From: Dipylidium caninum
Taxonomy: Eukaryota; Platyhelminthes; Cestoda; Cyclophyllidea; Dipylidiidae
Assembly: GCA_017562135.1 (NCBI GenBank)
Contig: QEYB01001436.1
Location: 558,001-622,000, forward strand
Length of the DNA: 64,000 nt
Direction: 5' to 3'
The position numbers and the translations under genes were made by a program. This document shows, piece by piece, positions 11,450 to 23,687 of this stretch. The first letter of the stretch is position 1, and each line of letters starts with the position of its first letter. A model generated the notes under the pieces. The model did not search any database. It had not been told where the DNA came from and was given only the letters and a program-made list of their open reading frames with translations.

Positions 11450-14400
11450 TTCAAAGGGGACGTTGACAGCAGGCTGCTTTTTGCGCCAGCAACTCACAAA
11501 ACGCCCGTTCCCCCCGACTTCCACCTATTATCCACAGTGTACGTTGCCTTCTCCTTCTCCTCCTCCTCCTCCTCCCCTTCCCGCTATCTCCTTTTTCCTC
11601 TCTCTCTCCCCCTTTTCTCCTCTGTCTTTCGCCAGTTCTCCTCTTGCAGAATGTGCCAACTGCTACCGGCCTTGTGGGCAACTGGAAGGGCGGCGCGGAT
11701 AGGATGGACGGAGGCGTGGGTGCTGCCCTCTCTCCCCTACGCCTGCCAGAGACGGACTCGAAGCGAGACAGACTCCGTGGAGGTGCTGCGCGGCCGAACA
11801 CACACGGACGGTTCGCGGCGACGCCTTTTAGACTTCGGAGAGTGGACTGGGCGAGGAAAGAGAAGGAGAAGGCAAATGAGCAAGTAAGCATTTCCGTCGA
11901 GGGGAAGATGTCAACCCTCCCACATGGAAGGTTGGAGAGGGAAAAGTCCCCATGCATCAATGCGACAATCGCAGAGCCCTCGCTCACGCTCACCAGGCAT
12001 CTCTTGCATTTCTCCGCGTTCCTGTTCCATCTTCGTCCCCATCGCCTTCCACACACGTGTCCCTTTCACTCTGGAGCAGTTGGAAACTTCTGAGAAGCCG
12101 CTGGGAAACTGAGGAAAATAACCGCAAATTGGGTCGTTTGCAGGCGGCGTTGGGCTCCTGATAACCAACAGTTTCACGACGTGCTGCCGGGGATGGGAGT
12201 TACGCGATGTTTCCCCTCTCGGGGGCACGTCGCACTGCCAATCCATCGCTGGTCCGCCAAACGCAGTCTCGCAGGAGGCTTCCACTTCCATGCTTGCTTG
12301 GCAACCTCCTCCGCCCTTCCGGCGACCACAGAAGGCCTCCAAATCGGCGGCTCTTTCGTCTCTCCCCGCGGGAGAACGTGGATGGCGGAGAGGCGAGACG
12401 TCGGTGGGACTTTGCGACCGTCTTTCATCGAGAATGGGGCCGTGCTTTCGTTACACTGGGTCCCCTAATCTCTCCTTCGGCTACTGCGAGCGCGCCAGAT
12501 AGACGACATCACGTAGAGGCGCGTGTCCTCCTCGCGATCGCACGGCCCGCGGGGCCGCCGGGTATGAGAAAGCGGAGCCGCCGTGGCGAGGAAGGTGGGA
12601 GGAGGGCCGCTTCCTCCGAGCTGGGATAATACGCTCTACCAGGTATCGTGAGCCATTTCTAGTCTCGTCGACAGCATGTTCGTGCGGGTTAAGCGGTAGA
12701 TGGCCTTCCGAACACAGGAAGAGTTTAATTTTAGCAACAGGAAGGAGCGGAAAGGTGCTCTGAGGGTGCAAGGACCGGTGGCTGGTGATAAAAACCAGCG
12801 GTCCATGAGATTTCATGGCTTAGCACCGATTTCGGTTTCTCAGATGCCACCAGTCGCATGCGAAGAGGAGTCAGTGGGAAGATGTGATACCCCGACACAT
12901 TTTTCCACGTTGTCCGCCTCCGCTCGCACTTAGTCCAGATTTGTGTTTGTCGCGCCGTCCATAGGACGTGGACGGACTGTGGAAACCGTAGCAACTAGCC
13001 CCGACAGGCCAAACCGACTCAAAATTTGCGCGAGTGGGGAACAGAATGCTCGCGGTGACCACCACTGGTCGTCTATAGCTCCCCCACCCACTTCCCGTCT
13101 GACAAGAAGCACTTTTGCCCACAGAGTCTGTCTCTGCCAGGGCAGTCTCTTTCAGGAAGGGGTCGTCGTCAGAAGGCGGCGCAGATGGGTGGCGGGAAAA
13201 GCTCTGGGGCGACGATTCACAGCGTCACTATTCACGCTCCGAGACGTGGTATACGCAGATTCAGCGGCTTCCACGGAAGATTTGTGCTCCCTACTCTTCT
13301 CTGTGAGGTTTATTCAAGTCCTCGTAGCGAAACACACCATCGAAACGCCTTCCTTCTACGTCCCGCATACGGTTTGATATGCTACTTACTTACAATTCAG
13401 CGTCGTAAATCACCACAAAGTGATTTTGATTTAGCTTACTCTGCGGTGCATTCTATTAGTAAGGCCTTAACAAATCGAGGACCACACTCCTCTCCGCCCT
13501 AGTGGCATTAATTTTCCTCTATGGGGGAGCCATTTCCTGGACTCAGAACTGGGCCAGGGTTAAACAAATGCCTGTCTCCGTTGTTGGCTTTGATCCGAAG
13601 TGGGCAAGTGGGGTTGGTAAAACGAAATTACCACACGAGGCGGTCATTAGACGGGAGACAAGACTACCATTACCATGTCAACGTCACTTAGTGACATTTT
13701 TGACTCGGAACTGTAGGCGTGCGCGCACTCTTATGGGGCCAACGACCTCCCCCAGGGTAAAACTCTGTTATGTCTAAAATCGCACACATTTCAGCCGAAA
13801 ATGCCATTCACCTCTAATAGAGCTGCAAATTGGGGCATTCTACCACCGGTCGGGCTTATCCGCATGGCGGCCGAGGGCCACTTTCCAGCCTCGGGAGGGG
13901 TGGGCGGAGCAGGCAATCGGATCAGAGAGGAGACGTGGGCGGGGTGGGACGGCGGTGGTGGTGTGCATTATGCCTTTTTCGCTCCAATTCCAAAAAAATA
14001 ATTGGGACCATAGTCGGAACGCTTTCTTTTGTCGTCAACATCGCCACCTCTCGCGACGGCGCTCCCATCTACTCCGTCCACCTCGATTTGGCCAAGTAGT
14101 CATTCTACGACTGCTGTCGATCAGCTTCGCCCCGTGTCTTCGCCCCCGAGGTCGAAAGGGGAGAAGGTTTACTTTGGCCTTCGTTGGCACCGGACGATTC
14201 TCTGACTTCGAACTTCGAGAACAATCAGGAATGCTCGCCCACCAGAGTTCGTTCCTGCCGTCGCGGCGTCTGATGACCTGGCGAAAGCGTCGGAAGTCGC
14301 CAGTGACCGTCCTTTCTTCACTGGATCGCCCGTTTCCGGGAGACCGGCTACTTCTGCCCGCCTATTCAAATCTGACGTGAACTTATTCCCAGCCGGCGAT

Positions 14401-15040
14401 GGTAAATCAACATTAAACATGGAATTTCCGCGAGGTGTTGCAGCTGATGAAGCACCTTTTCCCCCTGATAGTGGACAGATAAGCTGAAAACGGGACCGAC
14501 TCCTTCGCCTTCCATCCAGTCAGGCTTTTCGAGTGGATGGAAACTCGGCAAACGACGCGGATCCCATGACGAAGTCTTAGCTACCGGGGCGCTACTCGGG
14601 GAACCGTCTTTGACTTATAAGAAGTCAGCCTGCAGCGTGTTTCCTTCCCAACTTCGCCAGTCTTCCACCGCGTCTCTCGCCCTGCTTTCCATTGTGGCCG
14701 TTGCCTTGACGGCTCCCGTTGCCGAAAATCGCTCAGCATCGTTTGTAAAACAGTTTATTTCGACGAGTGACTCGATGGGTGGCGGTAAGACCGGACCGGT
14801 GTTAGTCAAATCGGGCAGCCCGAATTCTCGGGTTTCCTCGGTCCACGGCGGGTGGGGGAGGGGGGGGGAGAGCATAAGACAAGCAATTTGACGATCGAGG
14901 ATGACACGTGAAATTTTCTCGTTAATTTTGACCAAACCATGTGAAATGGGGCGGGAGAAGGTGGGCAGGCAGAGGCGGCAATCAAATGTCAGCCCAGCGG
15001 TTGACGGGGCGTTTATTTCATTATGTAGACGTGCTGTCGG
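11450..15040. other. Unassigned DNA
   Basis: No exon met my standard. Frames of 60-200 codons occur on both strands without coherent codon bias. A run of nine or so G lies near 14,860. Confidence 0.5.
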
Positions 15041-15042
15041 CT

Positions 15043-15975
15043 TCACGGAATGAAGACAGGACGCCTCATGACTGCTCGTTGGGCGAGGAGGAGGAGGAGG
15101 AGGAGGAGGAGAGCGACACCTCGTCTGTCCACCCGCGGGTAGACAACTCGAAGATGCTCCCCAACCAGTCCCGCTTTCTCCGGCTTGGGAATCGGGGAGG
15201 CCGCCCGCAATCCGCCTCTCCTTCCTCCTACTTTTTCTTTCCTCCCTTTGTGAATATTGTCGTGTGTTTCCACAAAGTGAAATGTGAATAGTAATGAGGT
15301 CAAAAGTGAGATCCTCTGCCCTCGACCAGCTAACATATGCACGCCGGCGATCGGCGTCTCCAACTCATTAGCATTGCATAGATTATCCACCTGCCCGACT
15401 CTCTCCGCGCCCCGGGCCCGAGGCGATGCAAATAGCGTCCGCCAAGAGGCCAGCGCGGCACGCTGAAGGCGCCGCTTCTCCTGGCCCTGGCCTCCTCCTC
15501 CCGCGGCGCGCGGCCGCCTCCGACTGTCTGGCTCCTGGCGATTCGAGGCGGCGCCCGCCGGCCAAGGGCGGACTGTCTGTGGTGCTGGCGGTCTCATCTT
15601 CTCCCTGCCGCTCCGGCGCTGAAGCCTACACCCCTGCGTTGACAATTTCTTCGAAAAAGTTGCATAACCAACAGTCAAGGGGCAAAAGACAAGAAGTGGA
15701 CCCAACAAGGAGTTTTTGTTGTCCTCGAGGGCAAGTAAGGCCGACACAACTTGGAGATTTTGCACCATTCGGAGGACGTAGGCTTTCCTAAAAAGGTTGA
15801 GAAATTCTTTCTTCCAGGCTGCGCTCAACTGTGCGGAGGCGAGGACCACCATCGGAGGTCTTCCCGGGGGGTCGGAAAGGAGTCTTGCCACAGTAGTCGA
15901 CTGATTAGATCCACTGCAGCACAGAGGACACTTTTCTCCTTTCTCTCCTGCTGAATTTAAGCGCGATTGTAACAT
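15043..15975 (-). CDS. Uncharacterised 310-codon frame behind a TATA box
   Basis: A single frame runs from an ATG at 15,975 to a stop at 15,043. A TATAAAG box lies at 16,025-16,019 on the same strand, so a start about 30 bases downstream would leave a short leader of some 20 bases. The product begins with a Cys cluster (KCPLCC, residues about 15-20). The middle is Arg/Gly/Pro-rich, and the end is a nine-Leu hydrophobic stretch encoded by GAGGAG repeats on the plus strand. I recognise no family. Part of the open length comes from GC-rich, low-complexity DNA, so this may not be a gene; the TATA spacing is the main reason to list it. Confidence 0.22.
   Translation of the reverse strand: MLQSRLNSAGEKGEKCPLCCSGSNQSTTVARLLSDPPGRPPMVVLASAQLSAAWKKEFLNLFRKAYVLRMVQNLQVVSALLALEDNKNSLLGPLLVFCPLTVGYATFSKKLSTQGCRLQRRSGREKMRPPAPQTVRPWPAGAASNRQEPDSRRRPRAAGGGGQGQEKRRLQRAALASWRTLFASPRARGAERVGQVDNLCNANELETPIAGVHMLAGRGQRISLLTSLLFTFHFVETHDNIHKGRKEKVGGRRGGLRAASPIPKPEKAGLVGEHLRVVYPRVDRRGVALLLLLLLLLAQRAVMRRPVFIP
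15088..15111 (+). repeat. GGA microsatellite
   Basis: Eight GGA/GAG units. Read on the minus strand it encodes the poly-Leu end of the 310-codon frame. Confidence 0.85.
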
Positions 15976-16018
15976 CAGTTGGACTGTTGTTTGGCGAGGT
16001 CGGGGAAGCCAGCTCGGT

Positions 16019-16025
16019 CTTTATA
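16019..16025 (-). promoter_or_regulatory. TATA box candidate
   Basis: TATAAAG on the minus strand, 44-50 bases upstream of the ATG at 15,975. The spacing fits a core promoter with a short leader. Confidence 0.35.
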
Positions 16026-16199
16026 ATCGCAGAAGAATGGAGGTTCTCTTGGCAAGCGGTGGAAAAAGAGGAGGAGGGGGAGGCACACAAGCTTCGAAGG
16101 GGTGGTGAAGGGGCTGGGAGGGAAGCGTTGGAGACCTTTCCACGAAGATGAACAGGCAACTTTGACTTCTCGTTTCAACTCGCCTATCCGATTGACGTA

Positions 16200-18400
16200 G
16201 TCTTGACGTGAAGGGACTTGCGCGAGACGCCTTTGACCCGACGTGTCAATGCCGGGCTCAGACGAGGTCTGAGCGCAGGGCTTCTCTCCTGGAAGGTACT
16301 GGAAATGACTTGCTTACCTCAGTAGCCTCTCTAGTCGACCAGGAGTTCTAGACACTTCTTCAAAAGGACTCGCAGGGGGGGGGGCTCTGGTGGAGAAGCC
16401 GCGACCGAAGGAATTGAACTGTCCAGTTCATTTCCCGATTTGATGCTCTCGCTACGGTTGGGGCAGCACATCGGAGGTGTGAGGATTTGGCACGGAGAAG
16501 AGCGATTTCCCATTGCCCAGTCTCACTAAGGGAATTTAGGCTGAATGCGACGACAAAAACGAGATGAAAGAGGAGTGGAGACCTCTCCGCAGCCCCGTTC
16601 GCCGCCACCCGCCGAGAGGGGAAAACAGCCACCCGCATCCGCCACTTCAAAAGCGTCTCCGTGTCCGAAACCACACGAAACCGCCGATACATCGGCCTTT
16701 CGCCTTGTCGACTGTCGGCATTCCAGCGGCCCGCGAAAGGACTGCGCGGCACTGGCCGAAACACGCCCCAACGGGCGAAGACGAGGCAGGCCGCGCGACC
16801 GCCGAGCACTTTAATTTGGGCCACACGATTCCACACTGTGTCGGCGGACGTGTTCCCTATTTTTTGTCTACGTGTCTGCATGTCAAAAATCCGATTTATT
16901 CAAACGAACGGGTGTCTGAACACCAAAGCGAGGGGTTTCTCAGACCAGGTCAAAACTGATCTCGGCAGGGTAGATGCAATCGTCTGAGCGTGGAGTATCG
17001 TTTTGTCCCCTGGGCGAATCGTCCTCGGACTGGCGGAGTCTTGGGGCTGATGCTGCGGAGGGCAGAGGCCGAGGCGCCTCCCAATCTTTAGTCACCGGTA
17101 GAGTTGGAATTTCCGCTTTGCGGTTGAAAGTGCCACGGAGGTGAGGCCTTAAGAGGGAAAGTCTCTCTCCCTTCGCCCGTTTTTACTGTCGCGATGCGGC
17201 TGTAATCACCGCTGAGCTCAAAACGACAGCTCGGCGGATTCTCCCCACCCTTTCAGTGAAACCACAGCTGCCGCTGCAAGAATCTGTTCAACTCATCAAC
17301 TGGAGGTGATGCAAATACCACACCAAAGTGCCTTTCTGCTCCCCACCGCGTGCCAAGCACTCGGGGACACCGTGAAGAAGACAATTTTCCCGAAACTGGG
17401 AGATGCAACGTGAGGATGGAAACACTTTCCTGCGAGACTGCAATGCGGCACTCTTGACGGCTTCTCCTGCGTTCGGAGAGAGCGTGGAGAGGACGAGGAT
17501 GGAGGAGGAGGTGAGCGGGCAGGCAATCTAAAAATCCCAGAAACCAGCCCGATTAATTTATTTGTCCCATTGTCCCATTAAATTCCCTTTTCCCTCTCAT
17601 TTTGTCTGGTCGCCATGCCTAAACTCACCTCGACGCCTCCGGCCATCGCTGCGAGACCACGTCCGCCATCCCAGAGATCCAGGTGGTGCGGACTGCGGAC
17701 CGCGGACCGGAGAGGAAGCGAGGCGGTCAGACGGGCGGGAGGCCAGCGGATAAGGCCAGGTTGGAGGGCGGTGAAATTAACGCACGCTGACGAGTAAAAA
17801 GTTGGAGGAATGGGACATGGGGCCGGGGGGAGGGGGCACGGACGCTGTGGGAGTGCGGAGGCAAAAAAGTGCGTTGTCTGTGTCCGAGGTGGACGGGCTA
17901 GTGGATGCGCGGCCTGTCTAGACACGGTGATGAAGCTGTGTCTTTTTTCTAACGCGTAAAATGTGGCCGGCGGGAGGTGGGGGCGGGGGTGGGGGGGGCG
18001 AGGGCGAGGGGACGGGGCAGTCGAGGCATTTTCTCCTCGAAGCCGCCGGGGCTGCATTGTGGCCAATGAGACAGCCAAAGATAAAAGAATCCGCCTCCCT
18101 CTACAATACACAAAACGTTAGAAAGTGATTCTTCTTTCGCCGCCTTGGTCGAAGCCAAAGTCTCGACCTCGGTGGCCTCCTCCGTTGCAAGGTCGGCCGG
18201 CCAAAATGCCTGAAAAGTGGAGGCTCCGACGATTTTGAAGTAATAGGAAATGAGGCTCCATACTTTAACCTCTCACAGACATTTACATTGTGTGGCAACT
18301 CGATAGCCGAGTAGCATTTCCGTCCACAGTCCCGGTCGACGGAGCCGCGGCGCCCCGCCCAACGCTCTACCGCAGCAACTAGCTACCCTCGCGCCGTCCA
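16200..18400. other. Unassigned DNA
   Basis: No supported gene. A GGCCAATGAG box with a GATAAAAG element lies at 18,060-18,090 on the plus strand, but no first exon follows it. Confidence 0.5.
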
Positions 18401-18407
18401 GACGATG

Positions 18408-19672
18408 CCCCGTGGCGTGTCTGGGCGCAATTGTGGAGGCTGTGCTTTTATGATCTCTTTAAAAATTCATCGTCCCTCCACGAGAGAGGAGGGCTTCTTT
18501 GGCACTCAGCGCAGTGTAGAGCAGAAGAGAAGCCCTACAGATCCTCGATGAAAGCTGACACGGAGACTTCAACTTCTTCTCTTGTCGACAGCCACACCAG
18601 TGGGCAGGCTGGCGTCGGCGAGAGGTGCAACCTGCTCTGTCTTACCCACTCCACATCGCCCATCTGCTTGGCACTTCTTGGCAGTGGAAGCAGTGGAAGC
18701 AGTGGAGGGGGGAGGATGGAGGATCGGAGGCGGTCCACCAGAAGGAGATGCCCCAACCTTCAAAACGTGACCTTGACTGAGCACCAATCAAAATGCTCGA
18801 TTGAGGTGGGACACCACTCGCTTCCTGTGGCCATGTGCCTTCCCACAAACCCCGATGACTGGCGTTGTTTGGGATAACTGGAGCAAAGGTGAGGCGTGGA
18901 GAAGGGCAAATGCCACGTTTCAAGGGTGGAGAAGGAGAAACACCGCTGACCGAATGGACCGTGAGGAACCAGCTGCCTCGAATGTGGTGGTGCCTTTGGG
19001 TCTGTGAGGCGACGCAGACGGGCAGCAGGGAGCCACACTCTTAGTCTGCACACGATGCTGTCCGGTGCTCTCTTCACAGTGCCTTCGACGCCACCGTGGG
19101 CAGTCCTGCCAGCCCGTGCGCTGCGTCAACGAGGAGTCTGTTGTGCCCTCCCTGTGGCCAGGCAAGAGACGACGACCGGAGGAGGAGGAGGAGGAGGAGG
19201 AGGAGGAGGGGGAGGAGGCGAAAGATGCTTCGCAGTGCCTCAGTGCATTGCGAGGAGGATGGTGAGCAGGCACAAGGTGGGCTCGAGAGGGCATCTTCCC
19301 CTTTGCCGAGGCTCCGTGACGAAGAAGCGTGTGTTTGGTGTTCGGTGGACTCTCGAATGTTCACGTCTGTGTCATGTCGACTGGGCTGGCAGCAGACCAC
19401 CTCTGTACGGGACGATGCCCGTCAGTCCATGGGGAGACGAGAGAGGCGGAGACGAGGAGGGTGGGGGGAGGAGGAGGACTGCCGATTGAGGCTTCGTGGA
19501 CAGAGGCGATGACAGGCGGACGAGGCGGAGACGGCGGACCGGTGGGCAGACAGGCGGGCGCCGAGCCCAGTGGGAAGGAGACGGCGACAGCGGGAGGGAC
19601 GACGGCTGTGGCAAAGGCAATTTGTTTGTTGATGCCGACAACTGTATATTTCTTGTCACCTGCCACCACCTG
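18408..19672 (-). mobile_element. Dispersed repeat family A/B, copy B (inverted)
   Basis: Inverse copy of the 10.2-11.4 kb segment, about 7 kb away. The end near 18,408-18,660 and the end near 19,480-19,670 match copy A closely. The middle (about 19,240-19,470) has extra or different sequence where copy A has a TC microsatellite. The TCCACTGCT-type nonamer array is shorter here (18,681-18,706). The 356-codon frame of copy A is interrupted in this copy. Confidence 0.75.
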
Positions 19673-19679
19673 TGGCAAT

Positions 19680-20540
19680 CAATTCGCGTCTTGACAGTTT
19701 GTCGTCAACGCCGTCGTCACAGTACCGGTGACGGGGTGGTGTTGTCTCGGTCCCGAACGGGTAATTGTTATTGATGCTTGTCAATATGGAGGAAATGGAA
19801 GTTCTTCTCCGCGTGGGGCCAATCGCGGGCGACTCAGCCTTCTTAACGAAACCATCCTGGAATCTCTGTCGTCCGAGTGAAAACCGCCTTAGATAAAGAG
19901 ATTGGCGTGCTTAGGGTGGCTCCATCATGAAGTGGAGCGAGGAGAATGGAGGACGGCACCTGATGACTTGGGACCGCTCGACAAGCGACCCAACGGCTGG
20001 TTGAGGCGAATGTGGAACCTTTGTGAAGCGTCCTTCTCCGTCCCCGAGTCCGGCGGTTGAGCACTTCCATCTGCCCCTAACAGCTTCGCACCTCAACACG
20101 CTTCCTGTCGGAACTGCCTGCTCGTGGAACTGCCACTTCCGTCGCGTCTCGGATGACAAAGTGGGCGCCGATGAGGGGCATCGTCCACCGCGACAGAACC
20201 CCTCGCACCGGCTGAGCAGGCGACGCGGACTGCGGCGCACCATCGAATGGATGCCATCGTGGAAGGCACTTTTCTAACAGATTTACACCTTTAAAACACG
20301 GCGAAAGCTGCCAGGCCTAACGGACTTCCTCTCAAACTCCTCGTTCCTGTGTTCGGGGCTTCAAGTGCTCTCAGCGGCCAATGACCACCGCCTCGACAAC
20401 CTTCTCGACTCGCCGCCTCGGCTCCAAGTCACACGTCTTCCGCCCCGAAGTGCTGGCAGCGCAAAGTGAGGTCAGCGATTCCCGGCCTCATCCTCCACCG
20501 TGAACTATGCGCCAATTTAGTACGAAAGTTGCAATTTCAC
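19680..20540. other. Unassigned DNA
   Basis: No supported exon or repeat. Confidence 0.45.
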
Positions 20541-20545
20541 CGGAA

Positions 20546-20573
20546 GTGTGTTTGTGTGTGTGAGTGTGTGTGT
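20546..20573 (+). repeat. GT dinucleotide repeat
   Basis: Interrupted TG/GT run with potential to form Z-DNA. Confidence 0.85.
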
Positions 20574-20707
20574 ATTTGTCCTCTAAATCTGCTCTCCATC
20601 AAAGCCCTCAATCTTCCACTCGCTGCCACACTTGACAACCAAGTGCCTCTCGATGGAATTTCAACTTAAAAGCCGGCGGTACCGACGACCTTGTTTCTCA
20701 TAAACAG

Positions 20708-20762
20708 GTCACACACACTCACACACACACACACAGGCACACACACACACACACACACACAG
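20708..20762 (+). repeat. CA dinucleotide repeat
   Basis: About 25 CA units with three short interruptions. It lies 140 bases from the GT run, so the two tracts are partly complementary on one strand and could pair as a long imperfect hairpin. Confidence 0.9.
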
Positions 20763-20977
20763 GCACTCGAAGGCACGAGGACAGAAGTTGCGGATATGTC
20801 AGACGCGACCCGAGGCGGCCCTTTGAAGTTGTGCCGCCGCACAGGGGCATAGCGACTGCACGGCACGTCCGGGGCCGAAGGAGCGCACAGGCGTGGCCTG
20901 GATTGAGGAGGACTGCCTGGGATCCCCTTAAAATGCCACCTTTCGTGCTCTCTCCCGCCCTCCTCTCCGTCGTTCAG

Positions 20978-21128
20978 CTCTCCGCGGCACATGGACACGC
21001 CCCTGGAGGACCGGCTGGGGGCGGATGGTTTCGCGGTGAAGTGGAAGGACTTCAAGCAGTGGCCTCGCAACTGTGTCAACGAGTTAGTCTTCTTCCCACT
21101 GGTCAAGTCTTTACGTCCCTGTCGTCAT
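20978..21128 (+). CDS. Candidate internal exon, unknown protein
   Basis: A long pyrimidine tract ending in CGTTCAG (20,951-20,977) is a strong 3' splice site. The frame after it contains an ATG at 20,991 and starts MDTPLEDRLGADGFAVKWKD. Nearly all of its first 30 codons end in C or G. A possible donor, CAT|GTGAAG, closes the exon at 21,128; the donor is mediocre, and the open frame actually continues to 21,329. The Trp/Lys/Asp composition resembles a folded globular segment, but I cannot assign a family. No partner exon was found. Confidence 0.33.
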
Positions 21129-21329
21129 GTGAAGTGGCAGCGCACGTGGGAGGCGTTTTTTCGACAGCCATCCTCCCATCTGACGCACCCGGCTCGTACA
21201 AACCGGCCACGGACTGACTTCCCGCCGGGCTCCGCTCCCACCGGCCTCCACACACCAACGTCACAGGCTGGTGGCAGTTTTGACTCGAATGGTAAACCGA
21301 TTGACGTGTTTACCATTCAGGTTGGGTGA

Positions 21330-23680
21330 AGTCTTGACAACATCATGTCATCCACAAGGCACCTCGTCTCTCTGCCTCTCCTCTCTCAGCCTTCCTCGGC
21401 CTAACAATTCGATTCTCACAGTGGTGGCGGCACGGTCATCATCACTTCAAAAGACTAGGAAAATGGAGATGAATAAAACATTGGGTCTTTCGCTAATCAG
21501 TCTCCCCCGCGGCCCCCCTTCCTCGCCCCCCCGGCCACTCCGGGGCACCTTACACTACTTCTAGTGAGTGTCCGCCCCGAAAGTGGGACGAGAAAATCGC
21601 GCGCCCTCCGCCTCCCTGCACACTTCAGGTATTTCCATCGCGTCTGTGGGAACAGAAGTCTCCACCGACGCTGACTGATGGTGTCCCCGGACTTCCGCCT
21701 TTCGCCCATTGTCCACGGATGACAAGAATTTCGGGCAAACTTGTCTACTACGTGGCCCCATTGGTGGATAAGCGGACAACCTAAGTAGACTGTCGCCGCG
21801 TTGTCCTCCACGAATCCACGTCTGGACCGATGGCAACTGGACGGTCATTCAAAGCGGCCTCCCTCGACGGCCGTCTCGTCGACAGTTCTTGAATGACGGC
21901 TAGATGCCACCTCAGTGATTACCAGTCTCCTACATCCTCCGAAGTCGACTGTCTTCATTTTAAGAGGTCTTTACCCTTCGCGTGGACCAAGGCCCAATAG
22001 GACTGCTCGAGATGGGAACTGCGGGAGACCAGCGAAAAGCAGCGGAAAATGTCGAAGCATTCCATTTAACCGTCTGCGAAGGAGGTGTTTGTCCAATCGT
22101 CAACTTCGTCTCAGTGTCAACACCGAAGGTGCGGTGAGTGGGAAGCCAACACTCGCCTTCTTGTCTCATCCACAGCATCGAATGTGGCGCTAAACGCTTG
22201 TGAGATTTCTTCCGCTGCGTGAGGAGGAAGAGGACGACTCTGAAGTAGACACCGAGACACGGTGCGTCTCTTAACTCTTGTCCTTCTGTTCCCGGGGCTG
22301 AAAACTGTTTGCTCCGTCATTAGTCTCCCTTCGACAGAATTCCATTGCCGTTTGCACCATCGGGGCAGACATGCTGACTACCGGGTGCCTGAGGGGAAAA
22401 GCTCACCTTCCGGGGGGGGGGGGTTTATACTTGTTTGAATGATTCCCCACGTGCCTTCCCGCATCGTGAGGGCGGAGGGGGCGATGCGACCAACAGAACT
22501 GGTGTTGGTGACCCACTTCGAATGCCACAGGCGTCGGCACGCACAGGCGTTGACGGCGCTCCGGAGGGCGGTGACACGTGGCGCTGCCGCGGGGCCGAAG
22601 GCTTCACTCTCACGGCGGAGGCAGTAAACAATCGCGGGAGGCGTGGGAAGGCGGCGTGGAGAAAGGCACCCCGACAAGTGATTATTCATGTTCATCGGGA
22701 GGGGTGGGGGGAGAGTGGTGGGCGAGGGGATCCCTCCCGTCCTCCTCATCGCTCGACCAGTTCTCGGTCTCGTCCTCCGCGTCATCTACTTTGTGAGTTG
22801 GACAATTGTGGCATGGAAATAGACCTTTTAAATTTTCGGAGGAGGATATAAAAATTCACTCTCTGATCGGGAGGGAGAAGAGTTTTGTCCCGGACTCCTG
22901 TTTTACTCTCCTGACCGCCGGCTGATGCTCCTCGGACGGAGGAGGGTCGTAAGGAAGATGGAGACAAAAAACCAACTGACCGAGTTGTGAAGCAAAGCAT
23001 TGTCAGTTATTCGTCCCCAGCCTCCGTCGGCCCCTGCCCGCCCGGCCGCCCGCTCAATCGTCGCCATCCCATGGGATGGGCAATTAACTCCGTCGGGTGT
23101 CCACCCGCGGACGCACCAAACCGCCCTCCGAGGCGACGATAGAGCCAAATCAGTGTCGGTCTCACCGCGGACAGTCGAACGACACAGAACAATTTAGGGC
23201 GGAATGATGTTGCAAGAAGCGACGTTGAAAGAGAACCTCATATGTGCTAGTTCGAAAGCACGGAATAACACCAGAGGAGGGAAGGCGAAAGTCACGCTCC
23301 TTGAGGGAAAATACTGGGTGTCAGAAGACGTCTTTCCCGTCACAAATGTCGATGCCCCAGACTCAAACACGCGATTCGTTCTTAGAGTCGCTGAAGTGCC
23401 TGCCTGCGGGGGGAGGAGGCCCCGCGAGGTGGACGACCGCCTTCTGAGGCCTCGACGACACAGAAGCAGCTTGGAATAAAGGAAAAAGTATAGTCGGACC
23501 CTCAGAAGATTTGACGGAAGCGGCGGCTGAATGGGCTGGCTAGCGGGGCTTGGGAAGAAATTGCTCCACGCGAGTTGATGCTGAGATGTCGGGATGAGGA
23601 AGAGGATAATAATAATGGCGACAACAACGACGAGGAGCAGGAGGGGGAGAAGAAGAAGGCGGACAAAGTGATGAGTTGAC
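21330..23680. other. Unassigned DNA upstream of the membrane-protein exon
   Basis: This may be intron or upstream sequence of the gene whose last exon starts at 23,688. A TATAAAAA motif lies at 22,847-22,854 on the plus strand without an obvious first exon. A ten-G run lies near 22,418-22,427. I could not identify the missing 5' exons. Confidence 0.4.
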
Positions 23681-23687
23681 GATTTAG

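Noticed and set aside
16390..16460. tRNA-like B-box (AGTTCAATTCC on the minus strand) with an A-box-like TAGCGAGAGC
   Set aside because: I could not build an acceptor stem or anticodon arm, so neither a tRNA nor a tRNA-derived SINE is supported.
22847..22854. TATAAAAA motif on the plus strand
   Set aside because: Only a 21-codon frame follows, and there is no supporting CCAAT or initiator element.
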